DNA from: a bacterium
Lineage (GTDB): Bacteria; Oederibacteriota; CAKKQC01
Assembly (NCBI GenBank): GCA_919901855.1
Contig: CAKKQC010000008.1
Span: 1 to 64,000, forward strand
Direction: 5' to 3'
DNA: 64,000 nt
Part shown: positions 27,577 to 36,044 of the stretch, piece by piece
How positions within the stretch are numbered: the stretch's first letter is position 1
How the letters are laid out: each line of letters begins with the position of its first letter
Made by a program: the position numbers and the translations under genes
Notes under the pieces: generated by a model
What the model was told of the DNA's origin: nothing
Database searches by the model: none
What the model saw: only the letters and a program-made list of their open reading frames with translations

Positions 27577-28899
27577 ATGGATATCCTGTCCGGGGCCCTG
27601 AAGGAGAACGAGGCCGAGATCATCGCCGGGTGGGTGCAGGCCCTCGACAAGATCCATGGCGACCCGTTCGGCGGCGGCTTCGCCGATCCCTACAAGGAGA
27701 CCCGGATCGCCTTTCAGGCGCTCCTCGCGATCCTCGAGCGCAACGACAAGAAGCCGGCGGAGGAACAGGCCGCCCGGCTCGTCGGCCTCCCGCCCCTGCG
27801 CGGCGCCGGGGTGACCGCCACGATCCGCGGCTACTACGCCCTCTTCGAGGCCGTGCGGCCGGCGCTGGATGAGGCGTACCCCGAGGGCCGGCGCGATTCG
27901 CTCCCCCACGATGTCGAACGGCTGCGCTCGGCGGTCGGACTGATGACGGGCCTCCTGACCGCCGCCCACTTCGCGCACAGCGCGGAGTGGCAGAACACGT
28001 GGGACAAGATGGCGTTCCACGGGCTCAAGGGACCCGTCGCGCGCATGACCTCGGAACTCCAGGCGCTGTCCGCCGGAGCCGGCGAGGCGATGCCCCACGC
28101 GTTTCGCGAGGTGCTCCGCGACGCCCTGCGGTCCAGCCGCCAGCTCATGAGCATCGTCGAATCGCTCTTCGCCATGCACCGGCTGGGCGAGGGCCTGCTC
28201 GACACGAAAGCCGAGCCGATGCCGATCTCCGCCCTGTTCGAGCCCGTGACCGGGGACCTCAACAAGCGGGCGTCCGCCGACCGCAAGACCCTGACGTGGG
28301 GAGACCTGCCCCCCGGGGTGGCCGTGTGCGCCGACCGCGAATTCATGCGCCGCGCGCTCGTTCTGGTCCTGCAGCGGGCGCTCGACGAGACCGAACCGGG
28401 CGGCACGATCCGGGTGGATCCCGCCGCGGATTCGGGGACGGTCAAGGTCATGGTCCGGTACCAGAGCCAGGATCCTCCCCCGCCGGCCGACGCGCCCGAA
28501 CCGGTTGAATACGCCTTCGCCCGGCTGGCGTTCGACCATGTGGGAGGCCGCGTGGATGTCACGCGCGATCCCGGGAACGTGGTGTCCGTCGTATTCCGGT
28601 TCCCCCCCGCGGCGGGCACGGCCTGCGCCGGGGTGCCGGCCACCGCCGCGACGGGCCCGGCCGCCGTTGCGGGCACCCCGGCCGCCGAACCCGCCCCCCC
28701 GTCCGGGATCAGGATCATCCGCACGGGCCCGGCCACACAGGCATCCGGCGATTCCCCGAAGCCGGCCCCGCCGCCCCCGCGGGAGGCGCCGGCGCTCGGC
28801 GAAGGGAAGCCCGACGACTCCGCGCGGGGGGAACTCAAGATCGTCAGGGGCGGCATGGCTCCGCCCGTCTTCCCGGAGAACAAGGGCAAACCGGAATAG
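27577..28899 (+). CDS. Degenerate histidine-kinase-like protein, paralogue A
   Basis: A 440-aa cytoplasmic protein. Residues 1-130 are helical and resemble an RsbRD-type sensory domain, with the segment PAEEQAARLVGLPPLRGAGV. Residues 140-200 look like a dimerisation helix pair with an H-box-like FHGLKGPVARM (His148). Residues 240-350 resemble a remnant ATPase domain. The N-box Asn is missing (LVLQRALDETEPGG) and no DxGxG box is seen, so kinase activity is doubtful. A Pro/Ala-rich linker leads to a C-terminal tail GELKIVRGGMAPP. The second copy at 39866-41023 shares the N-domain and the tail but has lost His148. The output partner is unknown; a scaffold or phosphotransfer role is possible. Confidence 0.6.
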   Translation: MDILSGALKENEAEIIAGWVQALDKIHGDPFGGGFADPYKETRIAFQALLAILERNDKKPAEEQAARLVGLPPLRGAGVTATIRGYYALFEAVRPALDEAYPEGRRDSLPHDVERLRSAVGLMTGLLTAAHFAHSAEWQNTWDKMAFHGLKGPVARMTSELQALSAGAGEAMPHAFREVLRDALRSSRQLMSIVESLFAMHRLGEGLLDTKAEPMPISALFEPVTGDLNKRASADRKTLTWGDLPPGVAVCADREFMRRALVLVLQRALDETEPGGTIRVDPAADSGTVKVMVRYQSQDPPPPADAPEPVEYAFARLAFDHVGGRVDVTRDPGNVVSVVFRFPPAAGTACAGVPATAATGPAAVAGTPAAEPAPPSGIRIIRTGPATQASGDSPKPAPPPPREAPALGEGKPDDSARGELKIVRGGMAPPVFPENKGKPE

Positions 28900-28910
28900 T
28901 GGCCGGCCCG

Positions 28911-28925
28911 GCCCGGTAGCCGGGC
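28911..28925. terminator. Possible bidirectional terminator hairpin
   Basis: GCCCGG-TAG-CCGGGC forms a 6-bp GC stem in the short convergent gap between genes ending at 28899 and 28936. There is no U-tract, so support rests on position and symmetry only. Confidence 0.3.
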
Positions 28926-28935
28926 GAGCCGACAC

Positions 28936-30189
28936 CTAGAAGTTCGGAGCTTCCTCCAGGGGCTTATCCGCCGCGGGTTCCTTGACCGCCGCCGGTGGTG
29001 GGGTCGAGACGGCAGGCTCTGTCGCAGTCGAAACGGCGGGTTCCTTCCGGGGAGTGGCGACGGCAGGTTCCGACCGGGGGGTTGCGACGGCGGGTTCTGT
29101 TGGGGTCGAGACGGCAGGTTCCGACCGGGGGGTCGCGACGGCGGGTTCCTTCCGGCCGTCGATTGTCGACTGCACAGGAACCGCCGCCAGCCCCGCCTCC
29201 GTCTTGGCCGCGGAGCCCCGGAAAGCCCCGAGATTGAACCCGAGCGACATATGGTGGGTCGCGTCGAACGGCCCCAGCTTCCCGAGGTAGGCATAGTCCA
29301 CTGAGATGCCGCGGATCGCGAGCCCAAGTCCGCCCGAGAACACCCCGCCGTCGCGCGCCATCCGAACCCCCACCCGCACCGCGACCGCGACCGTGGAGAC
29401 GGGCCAGACCACCTCGACCCCCGTCCGCCCCTCGGGTTGGGCCGTGGCGCGGGGAACATCGGCCGCAAAGGACAGCAACAGCCGGGCGCGGCGCGAAAGG
29501 GCCTGCTCCACCAAAGCGCCGGATCGCCAGACGAGCGGCGACGCATCCGAGGCGCCGCCGTAGTCGAACCGTTGACCGACGTTGGCCGCCGCGAACGAGA
29601 GCACGAGCCAGTTCGGGTTTTCCACCTGCGCCGTGTCCTCGTCGTACCAGTCGGGCGGCGATAGGCGGAGGCGCAGGCGAGCCCCGAGGTCGCCGAGCAT
29701 CGCCGAGGACTTGTAGGTCCCCAGGAGCGTCGAGCTCACGTACTTGAGCGACGCGCCGGCGCAGAGCGGTCCCGTCCTCGCCGCGGCGGCCAGGGCCACG
29801 AGCCGGTCGGACTCCAGGTCGGCCGTGTACCGCGTCCCCACGTAGTCGTAAGTCTCGATGGTCCCCGCGCCGAGCGTCTGGAGCGCGATTCCGCCCGAGA
29901 ACCATGGCAGGATGTCGCCCGCCGCCGCTAGCCCCTCGTACCGGACATCCTCGACGCCCTGGTCCAGCCCGGCCTCGACGGCACCGGGGCCGACAGCCCC
30001 CGCCGCCGCGGGGTTCACGAGCAGGGAGCCCGGGGAGTCCGGGAGCGCCCCTTGGGCGCCCCCGAGCGCGAGCACGCGCGCGCCAAACGGCAGGCGTGCC
30101 AGCAGTCCGCCCGCGGACCCCGCGCCATCCGCCGCGAAGGCGGACCCGGCCGCGAGCAGGACGGCGAGGCAGGCCGTTGCCGCGGTCAC
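28936..30189 (-). CDS. PorV/PorQ-like outer-membrane protein with EPAV-repeat tail
   Basis: A 417-aa protein. The signal peptide TAATACLAVLLAAGSAFA is followed by the PorV/PorQ-like opening FGARVLALGGAQGALPDSPGSLLVNPAAAGA, then repeated amphipathic strands that would form a beta-barrel. In type IX secretion systems PorV shuttles cargo to the attachment complex. Residues of about 345-410 are low-complexity, with eight EPAV units encoded by short DNA repeats. The GTG start at 30189 overlaps the stop of the upstream kelch gene as GTGA, so the two are translationally coupled. A link between this porin-like protein and export or display of the kelch protein is attractive but inferred. Confidence 0.65.
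   Translation of the reverse strand: MTAATACLAVLLAAGSAFAADGAGSAGGLLARLPFGARVLALGGAQGALPDSPGSLLVNPAAAGAVGPGAVEAGLDQGVEDVRYEGLAAAGDILPWFSGGIALQTLGAGTIETYDYVGTRYTADLESDRLVALAAAARTGPLCAGASLKYVSSTLLGTYKSSAMLGDLGARLRLRLSPPDWYDEDTAQVENPNWLVLSFAAANVGQRFDYGGASDASPLVWRSGALVEQALSRRARLLLSFAADVPRATAQPEGRTGVEVVWPVSTVAVAVRVGVRMARDGGVFSGGLGLAIRGISVDYAYLGKLGPFDATHHMSLGFNLGAFRGSAAKTEAGLAAVPVQSTIDGRKEPAVATPRSEPAVSTPTEPAVATPRSEPAVATPRKEPAVSTATEPAVSTPPPAAVKEPAADKPLEEAPNF
28985..29155 (-). repeat. Minisatellite encoding EPAV(A/S)TP repeats
   Basis: Five to six imperfect DNA units of about 30 nt run through the 3' end of the PorV-like gene. Each contains a GTCGCGACGGCGGGTTCC-like core on the plus strand. They encode alternating EPAVATPRS and EPAVSTPT or EPAVSTAT units. 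Such arrays change copy number by slippage. Confidence 0.8.
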
Positions 30190-32504
30190 TTGAGCACCGC
30201 GAGTTTCCGAATCTTGCGCGTCCCGTCGGGCAGATCGACCACCCCGAGGTAGCCGCCCGACGCCACCGGCCGGCCCTTCGAGTTGCGCCCGTCCCAGTCC
30301 AGGATCCACTTGCCCGGCGGGAGAGCCGCGTGGACTACCTCCCGCACCAGTTCGCCCGCGAGCGTGTAGACCGTGATCCGCACGGTGCCCGTCCCGGCCG
30401 GCACGTTGACGAGGAACTGGATGATCTCGCCCCGGTCGGGATTGATGGCCAGCGGATTGGTTCCCATGCAGGCGACCCGGACCTCACCCGGCGCGTCGGG
30501 AATCTTGGCCGGCATGACCGAGACCTCCGCGGACATGGGCCCGGTCCCGTCGCCGTTCATCGCGGTCACCACGTAGTAGTAGCGCGTGCCGTTCACGAGC
30601 CCGGTGTCGTCGAACCACGTGTTCGACGTGGTGCCGACGAGCAGGGCGGGCGAGGAGGTCACCCCCGGAGACGCGCTCCGGTACACCTGGTACGCCGACA
30701 CGTTCTCGTAGGACGGGTTGGGCAGCCAGGTCACGAGGGCCGCGGTGTCCCCCTGCCGGGTTCCCGGCCCCGCGGGGGCGGAGGGCATCGTCGACCGGTA
30801 CCCGGTGGTCGTGACCGTCCCGAAGAGGGGGTCGGTCCCCTTCGTGTTGCACGTGAACAGGGCGTAGCCCGTCCCCGTGACCGAGACCGTCCAGGTGAAG
30901 GTCGTCGACGACATGGGGTTGATGATGACGGTGCCGGAGAGCATGGCCATGGTGCCCAGCTGGGAACTCGGCACGCAGGCAAACACGGAGACCGGCGACC
31001 CCGCCGGAGAGACGACCACCCGGGCACTCGCGCTGAACACGGTCCCGCCGCCCTCGTTGGTCACCGTCAGGGACACCGTGAGCTGGCCGCCGGGCACGAG
31101 CGGGAGCGGGGAAAGCGTCACGGAAGAGACGAGCCGCGCCGGGTAGGCGCAGGTCAGCGGCCGGTCGTTCCACGCCGAGTCCGTGACCGGAAGGCCCCAC
31201 TCGGCGTCAAGCCCGGAGGCGGTCGCGCTGAACCAGACCTGGCCCGCCGACGACGTCGCGATCGACCAGATGAAGCGCCCGGTGGCCCCCGGCGTGAGAC
31301 TACCCGTGAACCAGGTGGCCGCGAACGGTCCGGCCGAGATCGAGGCGGCGCCGGCACCCGCCACCACCTCGGCTTCGCCCGTGATGCCGCTGACCGTCGC
31401 GTCGCCAGAGTTCGTGACATCCAGGTAGAGCGACCCCGTCAGCCCGACCGCGAGATGCGCCGGCGAGACGGAAAGACTCGCGACCATCGATCCCGGGTCC
31501 CGGTCGTAGCGCTCCGTGACGCCGTAGACCGTGCCCGAAGTCGCCCAGTTCCCCCCCCAGTCGTAGCTGGCCAGCGTCGCGGACTCGCCTCCGACCGCGT
31601 AGAGCACGGTCCCCGAGGGCGGCGCGGCCACGACGAGCCCGACCCGGCCCGGCCCCGCCGGCAGACCGGGAAGATTGAACGGGGCCCGGGCGTCCCACCG
31701 GTTCGCCTGCGGGTTGAACCGCTCGCAGGCGGGCGTCGATGTTCCCTTCGCGATCCCGCCCGCCACGTAGATCATGCCGTTGCCCGGCGAGGCTGCCCCG
31801 GCGCCCCCGCGCGGGGTCGGCATCGGCGCCATCGCCGTCCAGGTGTTGGTCGCGGGATCGTAGACCTCGACCGCGCCCACGTACTCGATCTTGACGTTCG
31901 TATTGCTGACCCCGCCGATCAGCGCCGTGATGCCGCCGATGCAGTAGATCCTCCCCCCGACCGCCACCGCGGAGTGCAGGAAGCGCGGTGTCGGCATCAG
32001 CGCCTTCGACGTCCACTGATTGGTCAGGGGATCGTACGCCTCGACCGTGTTCAGGATCGTGCCGGAGACGACCCCGCCGGTGACGTAGAGCTTGCCGCCC
32101 ACGACCGCTCCGGCCGCGAACCGGCGGGGACCCAGCATCGCCCTGCGGGCCACCCAGCAGTTGCAGCCGGGATCGTAGGCTTCGTTGTCCGCCAGCCCCG
32201 CCTCGCCCCTGGTTCCGGAGACGGCGTAGATCGTTCCCCCGATCGCCGCGACGACGAGTCCCGACCGGGTCACGCTCATGGACGCCATGGAGGTCCACAC
32301 ATCCGCCACCGCGTCGTAGACCTCGTTCGTGATGAGGTAGGTCGTACCCGTGAGGCCGCCCACGACGTAGAGCGTGGCCCCCCATGGCGACGTGCCCGCC
32401 GCGTACTTCCGGGGTGTGGGGCTCGACGCCACCGGCGACCAGGAGTCGGCCAGGGACGTGCCGGCGCCCAGAACCAGCAGGCAGACCGCCGCGATCCGCT
32501 TCAC
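30186..32504 (-). CDS. Secreted kelch-propeller protein with Ig-like, FN3 and FlgD-like domains
   Basis: A 772-aa secreted protein. The signal peptide KRIAAVCLLVLGAGTSLA is followed by six kelch repeats (residues about 20-330), each with a GGxIY-type strand and a YDPxTNxW-type closing strand, forming a beta-propeller. Then come two CARDB-like Ig domains (about 330-560) and a fibronectin III domain (about 580-680, with AYQVYRSASPG and GTRYYYVVTAMNGDG). A FlgD-like C-terminal domain ends the protein (ITVYTLAGELVREV.., WDGRNSKGRPVASGGY). This last domain resembles C-terminal sorting domains of large secreted proteins. I prefer GTG 32504, 6 nt after a TGCTAACAT box, over ATG 32510. It is coupled to the PorV-like gene and is probably a surface adhesin or glycan-binding protein. 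Confidence 0.8.
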   Translation of the reverse strand: MKRIAAVCLLVLGAGTSLADSWSPVASSPTPRKYAAGTSPWGATLYVVGGLTGTTYLITNEVYDAVADVWTSMASMSVTRSGLVVAAIGGTIYAVSGTRGEAGLADNEAYDPGCNCWVARRAMLGPRRFAAGAVVGGKLYVTGGVVSGTILNTVEAYDPLTNQWTSKALMPTPRFLHSAVAVGGRIYCIGGITALIGGVSNTNVKIEYVGAVEVYDPATNTWTAMAPMPTPRGGAGAASPGNGMIYVAGGIAKGTSTPACERFNPQANRWDARAPFNLPGLPAGPGRVGLVVAAPPSGTVLYAVGGESATLASYDWGGNWATSGTVYGVTERYDRDPGSMVASLSVSPAHLAVGLTGSLYLDVTNSGDATVSGITGEAEVVAGAGAASISAGPFAATWFTGSLTPGATGRFIWSIATSSAGQVWFSATASGLDAEWGLPVTDSAWNDRPLTCAYPARLVSSVTLSPLPLVPGGQLTVSLTVTNEGGGTVFSASARVVVSPAGSPVSVFACVPSSQLGTMAMLSGTVIINPMSSTTFTWTVSVTGTGYALFTCNTKGTDPLFGTVTTTGYRSTMPSAPAGPGTRQGDTAALVTWLPNPSYENVSAYQVYRSASPGVTSSPALLVGTTSNTWFDDTGLVNGTRYYYVVTAMNGDGTGPMSAEVSVMPAKIPDAPGEVRVACMGTNPLAINPDRGEIIQFLVNVPAGTGTVRITVYTLAGELVREVVHAALPPGKWILDWDGRNSKGRPVASGGYLGVVDLPDGTRKIRKLAVLK

Positions 32505-32519
32505 GTTCATATGTTAGCA
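32505..32519 (-). promoter_or_regulatory. Extended -10 box for the kelch gene, leaderless type
   Basis: TGCTAACAT (TGnTAnnnT) ends exactly 6 nt before the GTG at 32504. It directly abuts the alternative ATG at 32510, which could not be transcribed from it. Confidence 0.55.
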
Positions 32520-32588
32520 AGCGGAGGCTTGCGGACGGGCCCTCACGCTTGCGGCCCTGTCCCGCATTGCGGGAGAGTGGATACACCA

Positions 32589-34490
32589 GTGGACGCCACA
32601 GAGCGCCGGTTCCTCGCGATCGCCGCCGTGACGGCCCTGGCCGTCTCCTGCCTCCCCCACCTCTGGGCGGCCGTGACGGCCCCCGCGGGCACGCGCTTCG
32701 GCTGGGGCGTCGGGTTCCTGCCCGATACGCTGGGCAACCTCATCTTCGTCCGCCAGGCCGCCTCGGGGTCGATCCTCTTCGCCAACACATACACGGCCGA
32801 GCCGCACCCGGCCCGGTTCCTGCACCCGCTCTTTCTCCTCGTCGGCTGGGCCCAGGCGATCACCCGCCTCCCTCCCGGTCTCCTGCTCCAGTTCGTCCGG
32901 CTCGGCGGCGCGGCGCTCTTCCTGTTCGGACTCCGCGCGGCTGCACGGCGGTTCTGCGGCGACGCGGCCGGCCGCCGCGCCCTCGCCTGGCTCGTGCTCA
33001 CGGGCGGAGGACTGGGGTTCCTTGCCCCCGTCCTCCCCGCCCTGACCGGATCCTCCGACGTCATGGGGGCGGAGATGACCACGTTCTTCAGCCTCTACGA
33101 GCAGCCGCACTTCATCCTCGCTCTCGCCCTGGCGCTGTGGGCCGTTCTCCACTTCCTCGACGCGATAGAGACCGGAAGCGCGCGCGCCACCCGGCTTGCA
33201 TCGCTATTCCACTTTCTCCTCGCCGCGGTCCACCCCTACGACATCCCGGTCACGACGCTGGCCGCCGTCGCTACCGCCGCGCTCGCGCGCCGGCGCCCGT
33301 TCCCGTGGGCGCCCCTGCTCGCCTTCGTCGCGGCCCCCGTCCCCCTCCTCGCCTGGGACGCGTGGCTCACGAGCTTCGTCCCCGTCTACCGCGACTTCGC
33401 CGCCGAGGGCCTGCTCGCCGCGCCCTGGCCGGTCCGCGACTATCTGCTGGGGTTCGCCCTCCTCCTGCCGCTCGCCCTCGCCGGAATCGCGCGCGCGCTT
33501 CGCGCCCGCGACTCCCGCTGGCTCCTGCCGGGAGCGTGGCTCCTCGCGGCGCCCGCGCTCATGTGCCTGCCACTGCCCGCCCGGCGCAAGTTCATGGAGG
33601 GTTACCATCTCATGCTCTGCCTTTTCGCCGCCCACGGCTGGTCCCTGGTCGCGCCGCGGCTCGGCCGGTGGCGGGGCGCCGTCGGGGCGACGGGCATCAT
33701 CGTGATGAGCCTCTCCCAGGTCTACGTGCTGGCCCGCGACGTCTACGCGATCGACCTCGCGCGTAGAGCCGAACGCGCCGCCGTCCGGCTCGAATCCGGC
33801 GCCATGCTCTTTCCGCTCCGGCGGGCCGTGGACCGCGTCTTCGCGCCGGACCCGTGGATGGGCGGCATCCTGTCCCGGGACGTGGACCGGTACGATGTGC
33901 CCGACGACCTCGCCCGGGTCCTCGCGTGGTCCGCCGCGCATCTCGACCGGTCGGCCGTGATCCTCGCCGCTCCCTCGACCGGTCTCCTCGTCCCCATGTA
34001 CACGCCCCACCATGTCGTGGCCGGCCACCTATTCGAGACCCTCCGGATGACCGACAAGGTCCTCGGCATTCGCGCCGTCATGGATCGGCACCTCCCCGAG
34101 GAGGGCCGGCGGTTCCTCCTGGGCCGGCTCGGTGCGACCGCGCTCCTCGTGGACGACCGGCTACTCGCGCTCGGCGAGTGGCGGCCGGACGGCGCCCCCT
34201 GGCTCAACGTACTGGACGCGGAGGGGCGCGTGACGCTGTTCGCCGTGGCGCCCGAGCCCGACTGGGCGCCGCTGCCCCGGCTGGCCGTCGAAGCGCAGGT
34301 CACGGCGTGCCTCCTGGCGCTGTCGGGCCGGGACCTGCTCGACCAGGGCCGGTTCGGAGAGGCGGTGATGCGCCTGCGTCAGGCGCTCGAGGCGAGACCC
34401 CACGACCCCCGGATCCGGGACTGGCTCAGGGCCGCGGAGGCGGGCAGGTCCTCGACGCAAGCTCCTCGAGGAACTCGAAGCAGCGGTTGA
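32589..34490 (+). CDS. Large polytopic membrane protein with TPR-like tail
   Basis: A 633-aa membrane protein with 10-12 hydrophobic segments, then a soluble C-terminal part. The first loop contains GWGVGFLPDTLGNLIFVRQAASGSILFANTY and then a RFLHPLF segment. The C-terminal domain shows AVILAAPSTGLLVPMYTPHHVVAGH, reminiscent of the soluble domain of GT-C-like paralogues 1-3. It ends with one TPR-like helix pair (LLDQGRFGEAVMRLRQALEARPHDPRI), like paralogue 2. I think it is a related membrane glycosyltransferase, but I see no catalytic signature. The GTG at 32589 has GGGAGAG 11 nt upstream; GTG 32577 is possible. Its last 65 nt overlap the convergent unknown gene. Confidence 0.6.
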   Translation: MDATERRFLAIAAVTALAVSCLPHLWAAVTAPAGTRFGWGVGFLPDTLGNLIFVRQAASGSILFANTYTAEPHPARFLHPLFLLVGWAQAITRLPPGLLLQFVRLGGAALFLFGLRAAARRFCGDAAGRRALAWLVLTGGGLGFLAPVLPALTGSSDVMGAEMTTFFSLYEQPHFILALALALWAVLHFLDAIETGSARATRLASLFHFLLAAVHPYDIPVTTLAAVATAALARRRPFPWAPLLAFVAAPVPLLAWDAWLTSFVPVYRDFAAEGLLAAPWPVRDYLLGFALLLPLALAGIARALRARDSRWLLPGAWLLAAPALMCLPLPARRKFMEGYHLMLCLFAAHGWSLVAPRLGRWRGAVGATGIIVMSLSQVYVLARDVYAIDLARRAERAAVRLESGAMLFPLRRAVDRVFAPDPWMGGILSRDVDRYDVPDDLARVLAWSAAHLDRSAVILAAPSTGLLVPMYTPHHVVAGHLFETLRMTDKVLGIRAVMDRHLPEEGRRFLLGRLGATALLVDDRLLALGEWRPDGAPWLNVLDAEGRVTLFAVAPEPDWAPLPRLAVEAQVTACLLALSGRDLLDQGRFGEAVMRLRQALEARPHDPRIRDWLRAAEAGRSSTQAPRGTRSSG

Positions 34491-35025
34491 CCCAGATCTC
34501 CTCGCTCGCGCCCAGCAGGCCGGGGAGAAACAGCCAGACCGTGGCTCCGCGCCATCCGATCCGCGGCCGGGCCACGCCCGGCAGTTCACCCGCGAACCGG
34601 ACGTAGGCCTGGGTCAGGTTTACCCCCGAAAGAAAGAACCCCCGGCCCGCGTTCCGGTCGCCCGGCAGGTAGAGACCGGGGGCGTCGCCGAAGACGGCCT
34701 CGGGCAGCTCGAACTCCATGACGGTGCCGGGGCGTCCCATGCCGGGCAGGGGGAACTCGAACCGCAGCCGGTACCGCACGGGCTGGCTGCCGCACATGCG
34801 CACGAATCTCAGCTCGACCGCCTCGGCGACCAGGGTCGCCCACGAGAAGGCCGTCCGGACGAATCCCCCGTACCGGGCGCTGAGGTTGTTCAGGAGTTTC
34901 GTGCGGCTCCGCGCCCCGTGCCACAGCCACGCCCAGCAGGCGAGGGCCACGGCCCAGAGCACGAGCGGGAACGGACCCGCGTGCCTCATCCGGCCGTCAG
35001 CCCGGCCGGGCACGTCGAAGGTCAC
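34426..35025 (-). CDS. Unknown single-pass membrane protein
   Basis: A 199-aa protein I do not recognise. Residues of about 18-36 (FPLVLWAVALACWAWLWHG) form one membrane helix. The remainder is beta-rich and soluble, with RYRLRFEFPLPGMG, MEFELPEAVFGD and TQAYVRFAGELPG. It ends with the helix WVNRCFEFLEELAS. The GTG start overlaps the upstream heptosyltransferase stop as GTGA, so it is the last gene of a four-gene unit and probably works at the cell envelope. Its 3' end runs 65 nt under the convergent membrane-protein gene. Confidence 0.6.
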   Translation of the reverse strand: MTFDVPGRADGRMRHAGPFPLVLWAVALACWAWLWHGARSRTKLLNNLSARYGGFVRTAFSWATLVAEAVELRFVRMCGSQPVRYRLRFEFPLPGMGRPGTVMEFELPEAVFGDAPGLYLPGDRNAGRGFFLSGVNLTQAYVRFAGELPGVARPRIGWRGATVWLFLPGLLGASEEIWVNRCFEFLEELASRTCPPPRP

Positions 35026-36044
35026 ACATTCCAGCCCTTACCTTCGACGACGGCTGTTCCGACAGCCGCCGTCACCCGGTCGACTGTGAGCGCGTCGAGA
35101 CATCCGTAATCGCGACCCCGCACGCAGGCCCTACGGTAACACGGCGAGCACGAGACATTACCCCACAGGGCCTCGTGGCGCCCCCCCCGCGGCCCGGTCC
35201 AGTGCGGGTTCGACGACCCGAACAGCCCGATCGTCGGCACGCCGACCGCCACCCCGACATGCATGAGTCCGGAGTCGTTGCTGACGAACGCCCGGCACCG
35301 CTTCAGGAGCGCGGCGGTGCCGCCGAGCGAGAGGAGGCCGGAGGCGTTCACGGGCGGCCGCGCCATGATCGCCGCAATCCCGAGCGAAGCCGCCTGTTCT
35401 TCCGGCCCACCCACGAGGACGGCCCGAACGCCGTTCTCGAGCGCCAGCCGGTCCCCGAGGGCGGCCCACCGCCGCGGAAACCACCGCTTGGCCGGGCCGT
35501 ACGAGGCGCCGGGGGCGAATGCCACGAAGCGGTCGCCTCCCTCGGCGGAGATCCGGAGGAACCGGTCCACCTCGGCGTCGTCCTCGGGGCGCGTCTGCCA
35601 GACAAGATCTCGGACGCCCGGCGCATCAAGTCCCGCGGCCATGCCCAGCAGGAGGTAGTGCTCGATCTGGTGCGTCGACCGCGGGGGCGGCGGCACCGGC
35701 TCGGTCAGGAAGAGGTGCCGCCCGCCGCCCGCGAACCCGATCCGGACCGGGATCCGGGCGGCGCCGAAGGCCACGGCGACGCGCAGGGACGACGAGCACG
35801 AGATCGCGAGATCCCAGGTGCCCTCGCGCAGGAGGCGCGCGAACCGCAAGGGCGACCCCTCGGGCTCGTCGACAATCTCGTCGACGGCGGGGCCCCGTTC
35901 GATGACTGGCCGGATCTTCGCCCTGGCCAGGACGCCGAGGTGCGCATCCGGCCAGTGCGCCCGGAGGGCAGCCAGGAGGGGCGTAGCGAGGACCGCGTCC
36001 CCGATCCAGTTCGGAGCCTTGACGAGGATGCGCGGGAACTTCAA
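35022..36044 (-). CDS. waaF: Heptosyltransferase, WaaF-like (GT9)
   Basis: A 340-aa cytoplasmic glycosyltransferase of family GT9 that adds heptose (or a related sugar) from an ADP-sugar to lipopolysaccharide inner core. The N-terminal ILVKAPNWIGDAVLATPLLAALR has the conserved Asp. The nucleotide-sugar motifs are FAPGASYGPAKRWFP, FVSNDSGLMHVGVAVGVPTIGLFGSSNPHWTGP. The Cys-rich CSPCYRRACVRGRDYGCLDAL near the C-terminus is common in WaaF. It indicates a diderm cell with LPS. The start is TTG 36044, which overlaps the apgM stop as TTGA; no ATG is available before the first strand. Confidence 0.85.
   Translation of the reverse strand: MKFPRILVKAPNWIGDAVLATPLLAALRAHWPDAHLGVLARAKIRPVIERGPAVDEIVDEPEGSPLRFARLLREGTWDLAISCSSSLRVAVAFGAARIPVRIGFAGGGRHLFLTEPVPPPPRSTHQIEHYLLLGMAAGLDAPGVRDLVWQTRPEDDAEVDRFLRISAEGGDRFVAFAPGASYGPAKRWFPRRWAALGDRLALENGVRAVLVGGPEEQAASLGIAAIMARPPVNASGLLSLGGTAALLKRCRAFVSNDSGLMHVGVAVGVPTIGLFGSSNPHWTGPRGGRHEALWGNVSCSPCYRRACVRGRDYGCLDALTVDRVTAAVGTAVVEGKGWNV

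Noticed and set aside
28985-29155. Possible CRISPR-like array
   Set aside because: The units are in frame with the PorV-like gene, encode EPAV repeats, have no unique spacers and vary in length.
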